Source: Micromonospora sicca (GTDB lineage Bacteria; Actinomycetota; Actinomycetes; Mycobacteriales; Micromonosporaceae). From it: a DNA stretch of 64,000 bases. Every line of letters begins with the position of its first letter. Position 1 is the stretch's first letter. A program made the translations under genes and the position numbers. The stretch lies in NCBI RefSeq assembly GCF_003172935.1, contig NZ_QGKS01000294.1, forward strand, positions 1 through 64,000, given 5' to 3'. The notes beneath the pieces were generated by a model. That model made no database searches. It saw nothing but the letters and a program-made list of their open reading frames with translations, and was not told the origin of the DNA. This document shows, piece after piece, positions 1 through 8,491 of this stretch.

Positions 1-1928
1 GGGCTGGGCGGAGTGGTCGGGCCGCCGCCCCACTGCGGCTCCGGCCAGGGACCGCAGTACGGGTTCGCCGAGTACCAGCCGGAGTTGCCGGCGCCCTGGG
101 TGATCTGGAAGCCGCTGCCGACGCAGTTGTACATCGGGTTGGCCTGGGCGATGTTGGTGGCCCGGACGTTGGTGAAGGACACCTGGCTGGATGCCTGCAC
201 CTGGAGGGCGAAGGTGCCCGCGCCGTCGATGCGGACGTTGTTGAGGTTGATTCCGCTGGTCTGCCCCTCGATCCAGTGCAGCGCCGCGTACGAGCTGTCC
301 AGGATGTCGGTGTCGGTGACGTTGATGGTGGCGCCCTGGATCGGCTCGTTGAGCGCGGAGAACCAGACCGCGCCGACGCCGAAGCGCCAGTTGTAGTCGG
401 AGTTGCCGTTTCGGATCAGGGTGTTCCGGGCGACCGTGATGGTGCCCGCCACCGCGGTCGGGCCCTGCACGCCGGGATAGCGGTTGGCGACGTGGATGCC
501 GCCGCCGTTGGTGACCGAGTCGGCCGTCACGTTGTCGGTGATCCGGATGTCCCGGCCGCCGTAGGTGACCAGGTTGTTCGCCAGGATCGTCACGCCGACG
601 GTGTTGAAGGTGAAGGCGTTGTTGACGTTCGGCACGTTCTGCGCCCACATGGCGAGGCCGTCGTCACCGGTGTTGCGGACGAAGGTGTTGGTCACCGTGG
701 AGTTGGTGACCCCCCAGTGGAAGTTCACCCCGTCCGCGGTCTGGTCCAGGATCCGGCTGTCGCGGATGGTCAGGTTGTCCATCGGGCCGTCCATCCAGGC
801 CCCGACCTTGGTGTGCTGGAGCCAGAGGTTCTGCACCACCGAGTTGGACATCGCCCCGCCGAGGGCGTTGACCTGGTCCTCGTCGACCCGCTCACGGATG
901 TCGCCGACGATCGCGAAGTCCCGCAGCGTGACGTTGCGGCTGGGCCCGCCGGCCTCGTGCGGGCGGATCTCGCCGCTGTACCCGCCGCCGGGGACGTACT
1001 TGCCGTAGATGCCGACGGCCCGCTTGCGATCGGTGGGATGCCGGCCGCCGAGCACCGAGTACCAGGGCCCGGCCCCGCGCAGCGTCACCCCGTCGACGAC
1101 GACGTGGTCCCAGAGGGTGAAGGTGCCGGCCGGGACCCAGACCGCCTTGCCCTGCGCCTTGCCGGCGTCGACCGCGGCCTGGAACTTCGCGGTCGAGTCG
1201 GTCGCGCCGGTCGGGTCGGCGCCGAAGTCGGTCACCACGTCGAGGACGCCGGCGGGCTTGGCGATCGGCGCGCCGACCAGCTCGAAGTCGGCCAGGTCGA
1301 CGGTGAAGGTGGGCGACTGGGCGGTCGAGGAGACCTGCAACCGGATCTTGGTGCCGGCCGGGTAGGTGGCCCCGAGGAGGGTGCGGGCCTCGTCGTAGAA
1401 GTGGTGCGGGTTGGTGTCGCCGGGGTTGTTGTTGAACGGGTATCCGCCGTAGTACCAGCCGTACTTCGAGGTGACCGGGACCGACTTCACCAGCGAGCCG
1501 TTCGCCCGCAGGTCGAGCGCGGCGTCCCGGCCGGTGCCGGCGGCGTTGTCCGGCAGGCTGTAGCGCAAGGTCACCGCGTCGGCGGGGGCGGTGAGGGTGA
1601 ACTCGACGTACTCGCCGACCGCGTCGAGGGTGACCGCCTCCCGGCCGGAGGCCTCCGAGGGCAGCGTGCCGTAGTGCCGGTCGGGGCCGATCCGGGTGCC
1701 GTTGTGCACCGCCTTCTCGGCCTCCTGCTCGACGAATCCGACGGTGGCGCCGCGGCCGGCGATGTCGAACGGGGACAGGCCGGCCGCGCTGGCCGGGGTC
1801 GCATTGGTGGTGAGGGCCACGACGGTTACCGAGGCGGCGGCGAGCAGGGTGCCGGCGAGGGCGGCCACGCCCGCGCGGACCGGTCTTCTTCGCAGGTGTT
1901 GCGGGGTGCCGATGGTGTGGTGGGCCAT
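1..1928 (-). CDS. Secreted right-handed beta-helix glycoside hydrolase, GH87-like (mycodextranase/alpha-1,3-glucanase type), 3' end outside window
   Basis: The reading frame runs leftwards from an ATG at 1926-1928, preceded by GGGAGAG. It opens with an Arg-rich n-region and hydrophobic core ending in a likely ASAA cleavage site, so the protein is exported. A beta-sandwich-like region (GRGATVGFVEQEAE, then GEYVEFTL) is followed by DFGADPTG and a long stretch of short parallel beta-helix turns. The motif VRNTGDDGLAMW carries the paired acidic residues expected of the GH87 active site. After CGPWPEPQWGGG a Pro/Thr linker begins and leaves the window, so a carbohydrate-binding module probably follows. 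The gene at 8829-10855 is a paralogue, and the two flank an alpha-glucoside transport operon. Family assignment is by recognition; substrate (alpha-1,3- or mixed alpha-glucan) is inferred from context. GH28/GH49-type enzymes are the alternative. Confidence 0.65.
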   Translation of the reverse strand, partial: MAHHTIGTPQHLRRRPVRAGVAALAGTLLAAASVTVVALTTNATPASAAGLSPFDIAGRGATVGFVEQEAEKAVHNGTRIGPDRHYGTLPSEASGREAVTLDAVGEYVEFTLTAPADAVTLRYSLPDNAAGTGRDAALDLRANGSLVKSVPVTSKYGWYYGGYPFNNNPGDTNPHHFYDEARTLLGATYPAGTKIRLQVSSTAQSPTFTVDLADFELVGAPIAKPAGVLDVVTDFGADPTGATDSTAKFQAAVDAGKAQGKAVWVPAGTFTLWDHVVVDGVTLRGAGPWYSVLGGRHPTDRKRAVGIYGKYVPGGGYSGEIRPHEAGGPSRNVTLRDFAIVGDIRERVDEDQVNALGGAMSNSVVQNLWLQHTKVGAWMDGPMDNLTIRDSRILDQTADGVNFHWGVTNSTVTNTFVRNTGDDGLAMWAQNVPNVNNAFTFNTVGVTILANNLVTYGGRDIRITDNVTADSVTNGGGIHVANRYPGVQGPTAVAGTITVARNTLIRNGNSDYNWRFGVGAVWFSALNEPIQGATINVTDTDILDSSYAALHWIEGQTSGINLNNVRIDGAGTFALQVQASSQVSFTNVRATNIAQANPMYNCVGSGFQITQGAGNSGWYSANPYCGPWPEPQWGGGPTTPPS

Positions 1929-2018
1929 GAGCGACGCTCTCCCTTTCGTCAGGCGGCCAGGTCCCCCGTGTCCGTGCGGTGTGGCGGGTTGCTGTCTCGT
2001 CGCTCCTTCCGGTGGTGG

Positions 2019-2056
2019 GGCGCCGACGCCGGCGGTCGGGACGGACCGTCGGCGCC
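2019..2056 (-). terminator. GC-rich stem-loop after the GH13 gene
   Basis: The arms GGCGCCGAC (2019-2027) and GTCGGCGCC (2048-2056) are perfect complements just downstream of the GH13 stop at 2069. There is no T-tract, as is common for high-GC actinomycete terminators. It separates the GH13 gene from the beta-helix gene transcribed in the same direction. Confidence 0.45.
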
Positions 2057-2068
2057 GCGCCGCGCGGG

Positions 2069-3730
2069 TCAGGCCGGCGCCGCCGGCCCGCCGGGCTCCT
2101 CGGTGGTACGCAGCCAGACGGCGGTGTCCGGCGGCAGCAGGTCGTCGTCGAGCGGGCCGCTGGCCAGCAGCAGCCGCTCGTGCGGCGGCAGCGGCACCGC
2201 CGCGTCGGAGAGGTTGACCAGGCAGCGGAATCCGCCGCCCCGGCTGAACGCCAGCACGCCGTCGGGCGCGGGCAGCCAGCTCAGCTCGCCGTCGCCCAGT
2301 GCCGGATCGGCCCGGCGCAAGGCGATGGCGGCTCGGTACAGCTCCAGCATCGAGTGCGGGTCGCCGGTCTGCGCGCGGACCGTGCGGTCCTTCCAGTCCA
2401 CCGGCTGCGGCAGCCAGGGCGCCGTCGCCGCGCCGTCCGGGCTGAAGCCGAAGGGCGGCGTGTCGCCGGTCCAGGGCAGCGGCACCCGGCAGCCGTCCCG
2501 ACCCGGGTCGACCCGGCCGGACCGCTCCCACATCGGGTCCTGGCGCAGCTCGTACGGGATGTCCTCGACTTCCCACAGGCCCAGCTCCTCGCCCTGGTAG
2601 ACGTAGGCGGCGCCGGGCAGCGAGAGGGAGAGCAGCGCGGCGGCCCGGGCCCGCCGGGTGCCCAGTTCCAGGTCGGTGGGGACGCCCTCGCGCTTGGCGG
2701 CGAAGCTGAACGTGGTGTCCGTCCGGCCGTACCGGGTGACGTGCCGGGTGACGTCGTGGTTGGAGAGCACCCAGGTGGCCGGGGCGCCGACCGGGGCGTG
2801 CGCCGTGCGGGTCGTGTCGATGCAGGCCCGCAGCGCGGCCGGCTCCCAGGCACAGCCGAGGAAGTCGAAGTTGAAGGCCGCGTGCAGCTCGTCGGGGCGG
2901 AGGTAGTTGGCGAACCGCTCATGGTCGGGCAGCCACACCTCGCCGATCAGCGCCCGCTCGCCGGGGTAGCTGTCGGCGATCCGCCGCCAGCTGCGGTAGA
3001 TCTCGTGCACCGCGTCCACGTCGACGAACGGGTTCGGGCCGTCCGCGGTGGCTTCGGGCAGCGTCGGGTCCTTGGCCAGCATCGCCGCCGAGTCGATCCG
3101 GATGCCGTCCACGCCCCGGTCGAGCCAGAACCGCAGGATGTCCTCGAACTCGGCGCGCACCCGGGGGTGGTCCCAGTTGAAGTCGGGCTGCTGCGGGGCG
3201 AAGAGGTGCAGGTACCAGTCGCCCGGCGTGCCGTCCGGGTTGGTGGTCCTGGTCCATGTGCGGCCCCCGAACGAGGACACCCAGTCGGTCGGCGGCAGCT
3301 CGCCGTTCGGGCCGCGTCCCTCGCGGAACCAGAACAGTTCGCGTTCCGGGGCGTCCGGGCCGCCGGCCAGCGCCGCCTGGAACCAGGGGTGCACGTCGGA
3401 GCAGTGGTTCGGCACCACGTCGACGATGGTCCGGATGCCGAGTGCGTGTGCCTCCGCGATCAGCGCCTCCGCCTCGGCCAGGGTGCCGAAGACCGGGTCG
3501 ATGTCGCGGTAGTCGGCCACGTCGTAGCCGGCGTCGGCCATCGGCGACGGGTACCAGGGGCTGTACCAGATCGCGTCGACGCCGAGCGCGGACAGGTGGT
3601 TCAGCCGGGACCGGATGCCGGCGATGTCGCCGATGCCGTCGCCGTTGCCGTCGGCGAAGCTACGTGGGTACACCTGGTAGATCACCGCTCCACGCCACCA
3701 CGGACCAATGTCTGGTGTGGACACGAGCAC
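2069..3730 (-). CDS. GH13 alpha-glucosidase (oligo-1,6-glucosidase/AglA type)
   Basis: This is a 553-residue cytosolic GH13 enzyme that hydrolyses alpha-glucosidic bonds of short imported oligosaccharides. The N-terminus WWRGAVIYQVYPRSF is typical of the alpha-glucosidase/oligo-1,6-glucosidase subfamily. Region II is DVVPNHC (about 104-110). The nucleophile is Asp213 in GIRIDSAA, the general acid Glu264 in LIGEVW, and the transition-state stabiliser Asp326 in SNHDV. No signal peptide is present, matching a role after ABC import. The start is a GTG at 3728-3730 with AGCAGG close upstream; an internal start a few codons later is possible. It follows the two permease genes in the same direction with an 87-bp gap and is probably co-regulated by the LacI protein at 7451-8458. 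Confidence 0.9.
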   Translation of the reverse strand: MLVSTPDIGPWWRGAVIYQVYPRSFADGNGDGIGDIAGIRSRLNHLSALGVDAIWYSPWYPSPMADAGYDVADYRDIDPVFGTLAEAEALIAEAHALGIRTIVDVVPNHCSDVHPWFQAALAGGPDAPERELFWFREGRGPNGELPPTDWVSSFGGRTWTRTTNPDGTPGDWYLHLFAPQQPDFNWDHPRVRAEFEDILRFWLDRGVDGIRIDSAAMLAKDPTLPEATADGPNPFVDVDAVHEIYRSWRRIADSYPGERALIGEVWLPDHERFANYLRPDELHAAFNFDFLGCAWEPAALRACIDTTRTAHAPVGAPATWVLSNHDVTRHVTRYGRTDTTFSFAAKREGVPTDLELGTRRARAAALLSLSLPGAAYVYQGEELGLWEVEDIPYELRQDPMWERSGRVDPGRDGCRVPLPWTGDTPPFGFSPDGAATAPWLPQPVDWKDRTVRAQTGDPHSMLELYRAAIALRRADPALGDGELSWLPAPDGVLAFSRGGGFRCLVNLSDAAVPLPPHERLLLASGPLDDDLLPPDTAVWLRTTEEPGGPAAPA

Positions 3731-3817
3731 CTGCTTTCTGCGTCAGTACGTCGGCGGGTTCGCCGGACCTGGATGTGTATCGGGCGAACTGTCGTTGTTC
3801 GCCGCGCACCTTCGGGG

Positions 3818-4705
3818 CTATCCCTTGAGGCTGCCTGTGGTCAGACCGGACATGATGTTCCGCTGGAAGATCAGAAAGACGATGACGGTCGGGATCGCGG
3901 CGATGACCGACGCGGCGACCACCACGTTCATGGGCGTACCGCCCGAGAAGGCGTAGATACCGACGCTGACCGTCCGGGTCTCGGGCGACGGCATGACCAG
4001 CTTCGGCCAGAGAAAGTCCTTCCAGACCGCCGTCACGGCGAAGATCGAGACGACGCCGAGGATGGGGCGCGACATCGGCAGGATGATCGACCACAGCGTG
4101 CGCAGCGGCGTCGCCCCGTCCATGAGGGCGGCCGCCATCAGCTCCTCCGGGATCGAGTCGAAGAACCGTTTCAGCAGGAAGATGTTGAACGCGTTCGCGA
4201 CCGCGGGCAGCCAGATCGCAAACGGCGAGTCGAGCAGGTTGATGTGCAGGATCGGCAGGTCGATCACGGTCACGTACTGCGGAACGATGAGGACCATCGC
4301 CGGGATCATCAGCGTTGCCAGCATCAGGCCGAGGATCACGTTGCCGAACACCGGTCGAAGCTTCGACAAGGCGTACGCCGCGGCGGTGTCGAGGACGAGC
4401 TGGAACAGCAGCGCGCCGGCCGCGTAGTAGAACGTGTTGAACAGCAGCTTCGCGAGGTTCAGGTTGTTCCACGCATCGGCGTAGTTCTGTGACTGCGGAT
4501 CCTTCGGGAACAGCGATGGCGGGGTCTGCGCGATCTCCTGGCCGGACTTGAGCGCGCCGGTGACCATCCAGTAGAGCGGCCCGAGGAAGACGAGCGTGAA
4601 GCCCACGACGACGACGGCCAGCAGCGTCCAGTAGATGACCTTGCCGCGCCCCCGCCGAAGCTGAGCGTGGGAGATGAGGGTCCGGGTCCCGGAGTCCTGT
4701 GCCAT
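3818..4705 (-). CDS. Sugar ABC transporter permease, MalG/AglG type
   Basis: The 295-residue integral membrane subunit has about six hydrophobic segments, the first at about residues 23-47. The cytoplasmic EAA loop that contacts the ATPase reads EELMAAALMDGATPLRTLW, ending about 90 residues from the C-terminus, as in binding-protein-dependent sugar permeases. The gene lies 13 bp after the other permease gene, so the two should form the transmembrane heterodimer. No ATPase gene is in this cluster, so it probably relies on a shared MsiK-type ATPase encoded elsewhere (known for actinomycete sugar importers, inferred here). The ATG is at 4703-4705 behind a GGACGAGGA purine run. Confidence 0.9.
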   Translation of the reverse strand: MAQDSGTRTLISHAQLRRGRGKVIYWTLLAVVVVGFTLVFLGPLYWMVTGALKSGQEIAQTPPSLFPKDPQSQNYADAWNNLNLAKLLFNTFYYAAGALLFQLVLDTAAAYALSKLRPVFGNVILGLMLATLMIPAMVLIVPQYVTVIDLPILHINLLDSPFAIWLPAVANAFNIFLLKRFFDSIPEELMAAALMDGATPLRTLWSIILPMSRPILGVVSIFAVTAVWKDFLWPKLVMPSPETRTVSVGIYAFSGGTPMNVVVAASVIAAIPTVIVFLIFQRNIMSGLTTGSLKG

Positions 4706-4718
4706 TCCTCGTCCCGTC

Positions 4719-5678
4719 CTAGTCCTGTCTCGAGCTGAGCCGCACGTAGACGGCGGAGAAGCCGGCCAGCACCACGAGCATGATCACGCCGAGCGCCGCG
4801 GCGCCGTTGAGGTCGTTCTGGAAGAACCCGTGCTGGTAGATGAGGTACGCCACCGAGGTCGCGGAGTCCTCCGCGCCGGTACCGTTCGCGAGGATCAACG
4901 GTTCGATGAAGAACTGCATCGTGGCGACGATCTGCAGCATCGCCAGGAGCACGAGGATCAGCCGGGTCTGCGGGATTGTGACGTGGCGGATCCGCCGCCA
5001 GATGCCGGCGCCGTCGAGCTCGGCCGCTTCGTAGAGCTCGCCGGGGATGTTCTGCAGTGCCGCCAGGTAGATCAGTACCGCGCCGCCCATGTTCATCCAG
5101 GTCGACGCGATCACCATCGCCGGCATCGTCATCTCGGGGGACTGCATCCACTGCGAGGTCGGCAGGTGCAGCGCCTTGAGGACCGAGTTGAAGAGTCCCG
5201 CGTCGCCGGGGTCGTACGCGTAGAACTTGAAGAGGAAGAGCGCCGAGGCCGGCGGCAGCATCACCGGCAGGTAGACCAGGATCCGCAGGTACCCCTTCGC
5301 GTGGCGAAACTCGTTGAGCAGGATCGCCACGAGGAACGGCACCGCGTACCCGAGTACCAGCGCGAGAATCGTGAAGTAGAACGTGTTCTTCCAGGCCGTC
5401 CAGAAGCTGGGGTCGGCGATGATCCGGTCGTAGTTGTCCCAGCCGACCCAGGTGGTGACGCCGCGCCGGGTGCGCTGGAAGCTCATGACGACGCCGCGGA
5501 TCATCGGATACCAGGAGAAGAACCCGAAGCAGATCACCGCGCCGATCAGGAACGCGTGCCCGGTGAGATTGTCGCGTACCTTGCGACCGAGGCTCGTACG
5601 CCGCCGCGGCCCTGCCGGGTACGGCGACGCGGGGCGACCCGGTTCTCGCTTCGTCCCCGCGACGGTGGTGATCGCCAA
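4719..5678 (-). CDS. Sugar ABC transporter permease, MalF/AglF type
   Basis: The frame is open further upstream, but a TTG at 5676-5678 has AGGAG five bases before it and gives a 319-residue protein with a conventional short cytosolic leader (LAITTVAGTKREPG) before the first membrane helix. The first helix starts near HAFLIGAVICFGFFSW, and the EAA loop is ELYEAAELDGAGIWRRI. It should pair with the permease at 3818-4705 to import alpha-gluco-oligosaccharides delivered by the lipoprotein encoded just upstream. A strong 15-bp stem-loop (5723-5757) lies between that gene and this one, which could lower permease expression relative to the binding protein. Start confidence is moderate; family confidence is high. 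Confidence 0.88.
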   Translation of the reverse strand: MAITTVAGTKREPGRPASPYPAGPRRRTSLGRKVRDNLTGHAFLIGAVICFGFFSWYPMIRGVVMSFQRTRRGVTTWVGWDNYDRIIADPSFWTAWKNTFYFTILALVLGYAVPFLVAILLNEFRHAKGYLRILVYLPVMLPPASALFLFKFYAYDPGDAGLFNSVLKALHLPTSQWMQSPEMTMPAMVIASTWMNMGGAVLIYLAALQNIPGELYEAAELDGAGIWRRIRHVTIPQTRLILVLLAMLQIVATMQFFIEPLILANGTGAEDSATSVAYLIYQHGFFQNDLNGAAALGVIMLVVLAGFSAVYVRLSSRQD

Positions 5679-5722
5679 GGCAACTCCTGGGTGAGTCGGT
5701 GACCGAACGGTGCGGCGCGGAC

Positions 5723-5757
5723 GGTGTGGGGGCCGGCGGCGGGCCGGCCCCCACACC
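5723..5757 (-). terminator. Strong intercistronic stem-loop between binding-protein and permease genes
   Basis: GGTGTGGGGGCCGGC (5723-5737) pairs perfectly with GCCGGCCCCCACACC (5743-5757) across a 5-nt loop. It sits immediately after the binding-protein stop (5764) and before the permease start (5678). There is no T-tract. It is likely an attenuator or 3'-end stabiliser that keeps binding-protein mRNA in excess over permease mRNA, an arrangement known from malE-malF type operons. Confidence 0.6.
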
Positions 5758-5763
5758 TGCGGA

Positions 5764-7143
5764 TCATTTCTCGGCGGCCAAGAGCTGGTTGACCTTGTCT
5801 TCGGCCGTCTTGAGCAGCGCGTCGATGTTCGCGTTCGGGTTCGTCAGCACACCGGACATCGCGGCGTCGAGCACCGCATAGATCGCCTGCGCGTTGCGTG
5901 GCTCACCCTTGATCGGGACCGGGTTCGCCTCGAAGATCGCGAAGTTGGCGGTGTCGACGTTCGCGTTCGCCTTGCGCAGCTCGAGTTCCTGCTTCTGCGC
6001 GTCGCTGCCGCCCGCGAAGAGCAGCGGCTGGGGCAGGCCCACCGGGTAGTTCTGCGGCTTGGACCGGACGTAGTCGAACTGGCCCTTGCCCGGGGTCAGC
6101 TTCTCGTACGCGATCCACTTCAGACCGGCCTTGACCTGCTCGGGGGTGAGGCCCTTCTTGAAGAAGTAACCCTCGCCGCCACCGAGCGTCGCCTTCGCGG
6201 CGCCATCCTGGCCGGGCAGCGGAGCCATCGCCCAGTCCTGGAACTTGCCCTGGAACTGGCTGACGATCGCCTGGGTGGCGTCCGGCGCGCCGACGAACAT
6301 GCCGACCTTGCCCGCGCCGGCGTTGGTCAGCAGGTCGGCCCACTGCAGCAGTTGGCGGTCGCCCATGCTGTTGTCGCCGTACCGCATGTCCTTGAGGTTC
6401 TGCAGGACCTGCTTGCCCATCGCGTTGTTGAAGTCGGCCTTCTTGCCGTCCGCGGTCAGCACCTGGCCGCCCTGGGAGTAGAGCAGGGAGGTGAAGTGCC
6501 AGCCTCCGGTGTTGCCGGCGCTGTACTCCGAGTAGCCGGCGATGCCGTTGCCGAGGGCGGAGATCTTCTTGGCGGCGGCCCGGACCTCGCCCCACGTCTT
6601 GGGTGGGTTGTTCGCGTCGAGCCCCGCCCGCTGGAACAGGACCTTGTTGTAGACCAGGCCCATCGAGTAGTTCTTCACCGGCACGGCATAGAGCTTGCCG
6701 CCGTCGGTGAAGACCTCCTTGAGCGCCGGGTCGACGCTGTCCCAGGTGGGGACCGTGTCCTTGTTGGCGAACTCGGTGATGTCCATCGCCTGACCGGAGT
6801 CGAGCACCTGCTGGAGATCGGTCATGTACCCGTAGAACAGGTCGGTCACGGTGCCGCCGGCGAGGCGAGCCGTGAAGTCCGGCGGGTTGTTGCACTGCTC
6901 GCCGACGCTGACGCTCTTGACGACGATGTTCGGGTTCTGCCGCTGGAACTCGACGACATCGTCGTTCCAGTTCTTCAGCAGCTCTTTCTGGGCGCCGACC
7001 GGCTGGCAGTCGACGGTGATGGTGACCTTGCCGCCGGCATCGGTCTTGGCGTCGTCACTCTTCGTGGAGCAAGCCACCAGGCTGAGCCCCAGGCCGGCCA
7101 CGAGCGCTGACGCCGCAGCCTTCCGGTATTTCGGTACGGACAT
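5764..7143 (-). CDS. Sugar ABC transporter substrate-binding lipoprotein
   Basis: The protein is 459 residues long. It begins MSVPKYRKAAA, followed by a hydrophobic stretch and the lipobox LVAC, so it is lipid-anchored outside the membrane at Cys25. The body is a family-1 extracellular solute-binding protein (MalE-like), with NPNIVVKSVSVG near the N-terminal lobe and GEGYFFKKG in the C-terminal half. It should capture oligosaccharides made by the flanking secreted beta-helix enzymes and pass them to the permeases downstream. The ATG at 7141-7143 has GAAGGGA seven bases upstream. Substrate (alpha-gluco-oligosaccharide) is inferred from neighbours. Confidence 0.9.
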   Translation of the reverse strand: MSVPKYRKAAASALVAGLGLSLVACSTKSDDAKTDAGGKVTITVDCQPVGAQKELLKNWNDDVVEFQRQNPNIVVKSVSVGEQCNNPPDFTARLAGGTVTDLFYGYMTDLQQVLDSGQAMDITEFANKDTVPTWDSVDPALKEVFTDGGKLYAVPVKNYSMGLVYNKVLFQRAGLDANNPPKTWGEVRAAAKKISALGNGIAGYSEYSAGNTGGWHFTSLLYSQGGQVLTADGKKADFNNAMGKQVLQNLKDMRYGDNSMGDRQLLQWADLLTNAGAGKVGMFVGAPDATQAIVSQFQGKFQDWAMAPLPGQDGAAKATLGGGEGYFFKKGLTPEQVKAGLKWIAYEKLTPGKGQFDYVRSKPQNYPVGLPQPLLFAGGSDAQKQELELRKANANVDTANFAIFEANPVPIKGEPRNAQAIYAVLDAAMSGVLTNPNANIDALLKTAEDKVNQLLAAEK

Positions 7144-7398
7144 CTGTCCATCCCTTCGGGAACGGGAGTCTCCATGACGTTCGCTGATCTGCGGTGATCG
7201 TCACCGCGGCCGAACCCTGCTACTGATCCGTCTCCGCCAGTGACCCGCCGCCTGGATCTGCGGCGGACCGGCGTGCGGGATGGTGATCTAGCTCTCGTGC
7301 ACGGCATGTTTCGTGGCGATGACGATACAAAGCCGGACCCTATCGCGCAAGAACCGAACCGAAACATGAAAGACAAGGACTGGCGTCGTTTCGGACGC
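7144..7398 (-). promoter_or_regulatory. Upstream region of the sugar-transport operon
   Basis: There is no gene in this 255-bp stretch between the binding-protein start and the LacI terminator. It must hold the promoter of the transport operon. The clearest structure is an inverted repeat of CATGTTTCG (7305-7313) with CGAAACATG (7360-7368), separated by 46 bp, a possible paired operator. The TTGCAA-type operator seen near the LacI gene is not repeated here. Confidence 0.4.
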
Positions 7399-7435
7399 AA
7401 AAAAAGGACGGACCTCGGGAGGGTCCGTCCTTTTT
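7399..7435 (-). terminator. Bidirectional rho-independent terminator after the LacI gene
   Basis: The stem GGACGGACC (7406-7414) pairs with GGTCCGTCC (7422-7430). It is flanked by an A-run at 7399-7405 and a T-run at 7431-7435, so it can stop transcription from either side. It is a textbook intrinsic terminator, rare in such GC-rich DNA. It lies 16 bp past the LacI stop and isolates the regulator from the transport operon. Confidence 0.9.
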
Positions 7436-7450
7436 GTGCTCCGTCCCGCG

Positions 7451-8458
7451 CTACCCGGTCGCGGCCCGCGCCGGCCCGGTCGAACCGCGCACCACCAGCT
7501 CAGGTTCGAAGAGCAGTTCGTCGCCGAGCACGCCGGCGCCCTCGATCTGGGTCACCAGCAGGTCGACGGCCGCCTGACCCATCGTCTCGATCGGCTGCCG
7601 GACGGTGGTCAGCGGCGGATCGGTGCAGGTCATGAACGCCGAGTCGTCGAAGCCGACCACCGAGACGTCCTCCGGCACCGTGCGGTCCAGCCGGCGCACC
7701 GCACGGATCGCTCCCAGCGCCAGGACGTCGCTCGCGCAGACGATGCCGGTGATCCCCCGGTGCACCAGCTTGGTGGCGGCCACCCGCGCGCCCTCCATCG
7801 AGAAGCTCGACCGCTCCACCCACTCCCCCGCCTCGCTCCAGCCGGCGATCCGCTGCATCGCCGCGAGCTTGCGCCGCGACGGGACGTGGTCCTCGGGGCC
7901 GAGCACCATGCCGATCCGCTCGTGCCCGAGCGAGCGCAGGTGCCCGTACGCCTGCTCCACGGCCACCGCGTCGTCGGTCGACACCCGGGGGAACTCCAGC
8001 TCGTCCACGCCCGCGTTGACCAGCACCACCGGCAGCCCGCGGTCGATCAGCCGACGGTAGTGCTCGTGAGTGGCATCGGCGAGGGCGTACGAGCCACCGG
8101 CGAAGATGACGCCGGAGACCTGGTGGTCCAGCAGCATCTCCACGTAGTCCGCCTCGGACACCCCGCCGATCGTGCGGGCGCAGAGCGCCGGGGTGAAGCC
8201 CCGCTGGGCCAGCGAGCCGGTCACCACCTCGGCCAGCGCCGGGAAGATCGGGTTCTGCAGCTCGGGCAGGACCAGCCCGACCAGCCGGGCCCGTTCGCCG
8301 CGCAGCTTGGTCGGCCGCTCGTAACCGAGCACGTCGAGCGCGGTGAGCACCGCGGTCCTGGTGGCCTCGGAGACGCCGCCGCGGCCGTTGAGCACCCGGC
8401 TCACGGTGGCCTCGCTGACGCCCGCCTTGCGGGCCACCTCACTCAACCGTTTCGTCAC
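7451..8458 (-). CDS. LacI-family transcriptional regulator (alpha-glucoside/MalR-like)
   Basis: The 335-residue protein opens with a LacI helix-turn-helix (RLSEVARKAGVSEATVSRVLNG, residues 4-25) and hinge, followed by a periplasmic-binding-protein-like effector domain starting near LVGLVLPELQNPIF. It should repress the adjacent transport/hydrolase genes until an imported alpha-glucoside binds. The GTG start is at 8456-8458. A perfect palindrome TTCTTGCAAGAA lies 22 bp upstream of the start. Its CTTGCA core resembles the CTTGCAG boxes known for Streptomyces MalR, so autoregulation is likely. It is divergent from the frameshifted GH87-like gene at 8829. Confidence 0.92.
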   Translation of the reverse strand: MTKRLSEVARKAGVSEATVSRVLNGRGGVSEATRTAVLTALDVLGYERPTKLRGERARLVGLVLPELQNPIFPALAEVVTGSLAQRGFTPALCARTIGGVSEADYVEMLLDHQVSGVIFAGGSYALADATHEHYRRLIDRGLPVVLVNAGVDELEFPRVSTDDAVAVEQAYGHLRSLGHERIGMVLGPEDHVPSRRKLAAMQRIAGWSEAGEWVERSSFSMEGARVAATKLVHRGITGIVCASDVLALGAIRAVRRLDRTVPEDVSVVGFDDSAFMTCTDPPLTTVRQPIETMGQAAVDLLVTQIEGAGVLGDELLFEPELVVRGSTGPARAATG

Positions 8459-8479
8459 GGCCGCAATCCTACGTCGGAT

Positions 8480-8491
8480 TCTTGCAAGAAA
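8480..8491. promoter_or_regulatory. Candidate LacI/MalR operator TTCTTGCAAGAA
   Basis: This is a perfect 12-bp palindrome in the LacI-GH87 divergent intergenic region (8459-8828), close to the LacI start. Its centre TTGCAA is typical of LacI-family half-sites. The rest of the intergenic region is AT-richer near 8690-8715 (TTGAATATTTACAACTTG), the likely promoter area for the rightward gene. No other gene is visible there. Confidence 0.6.

Noticed and set aside
276-2600. A 774-codon open frame on the plus strand
   Set aside because: It is Gly/Val/Arg/Asp-rich low complexity, antisense to the beta-helix and GH13 genes, which have proper signal peptide, motifs and ribosome sites on the minus strand.
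1979-4492. An 837-codon open frame on the plus strand
   Set aside because: It is a GC-driven antisense frame over the GH13 and permease genes, with no recognisable domain.
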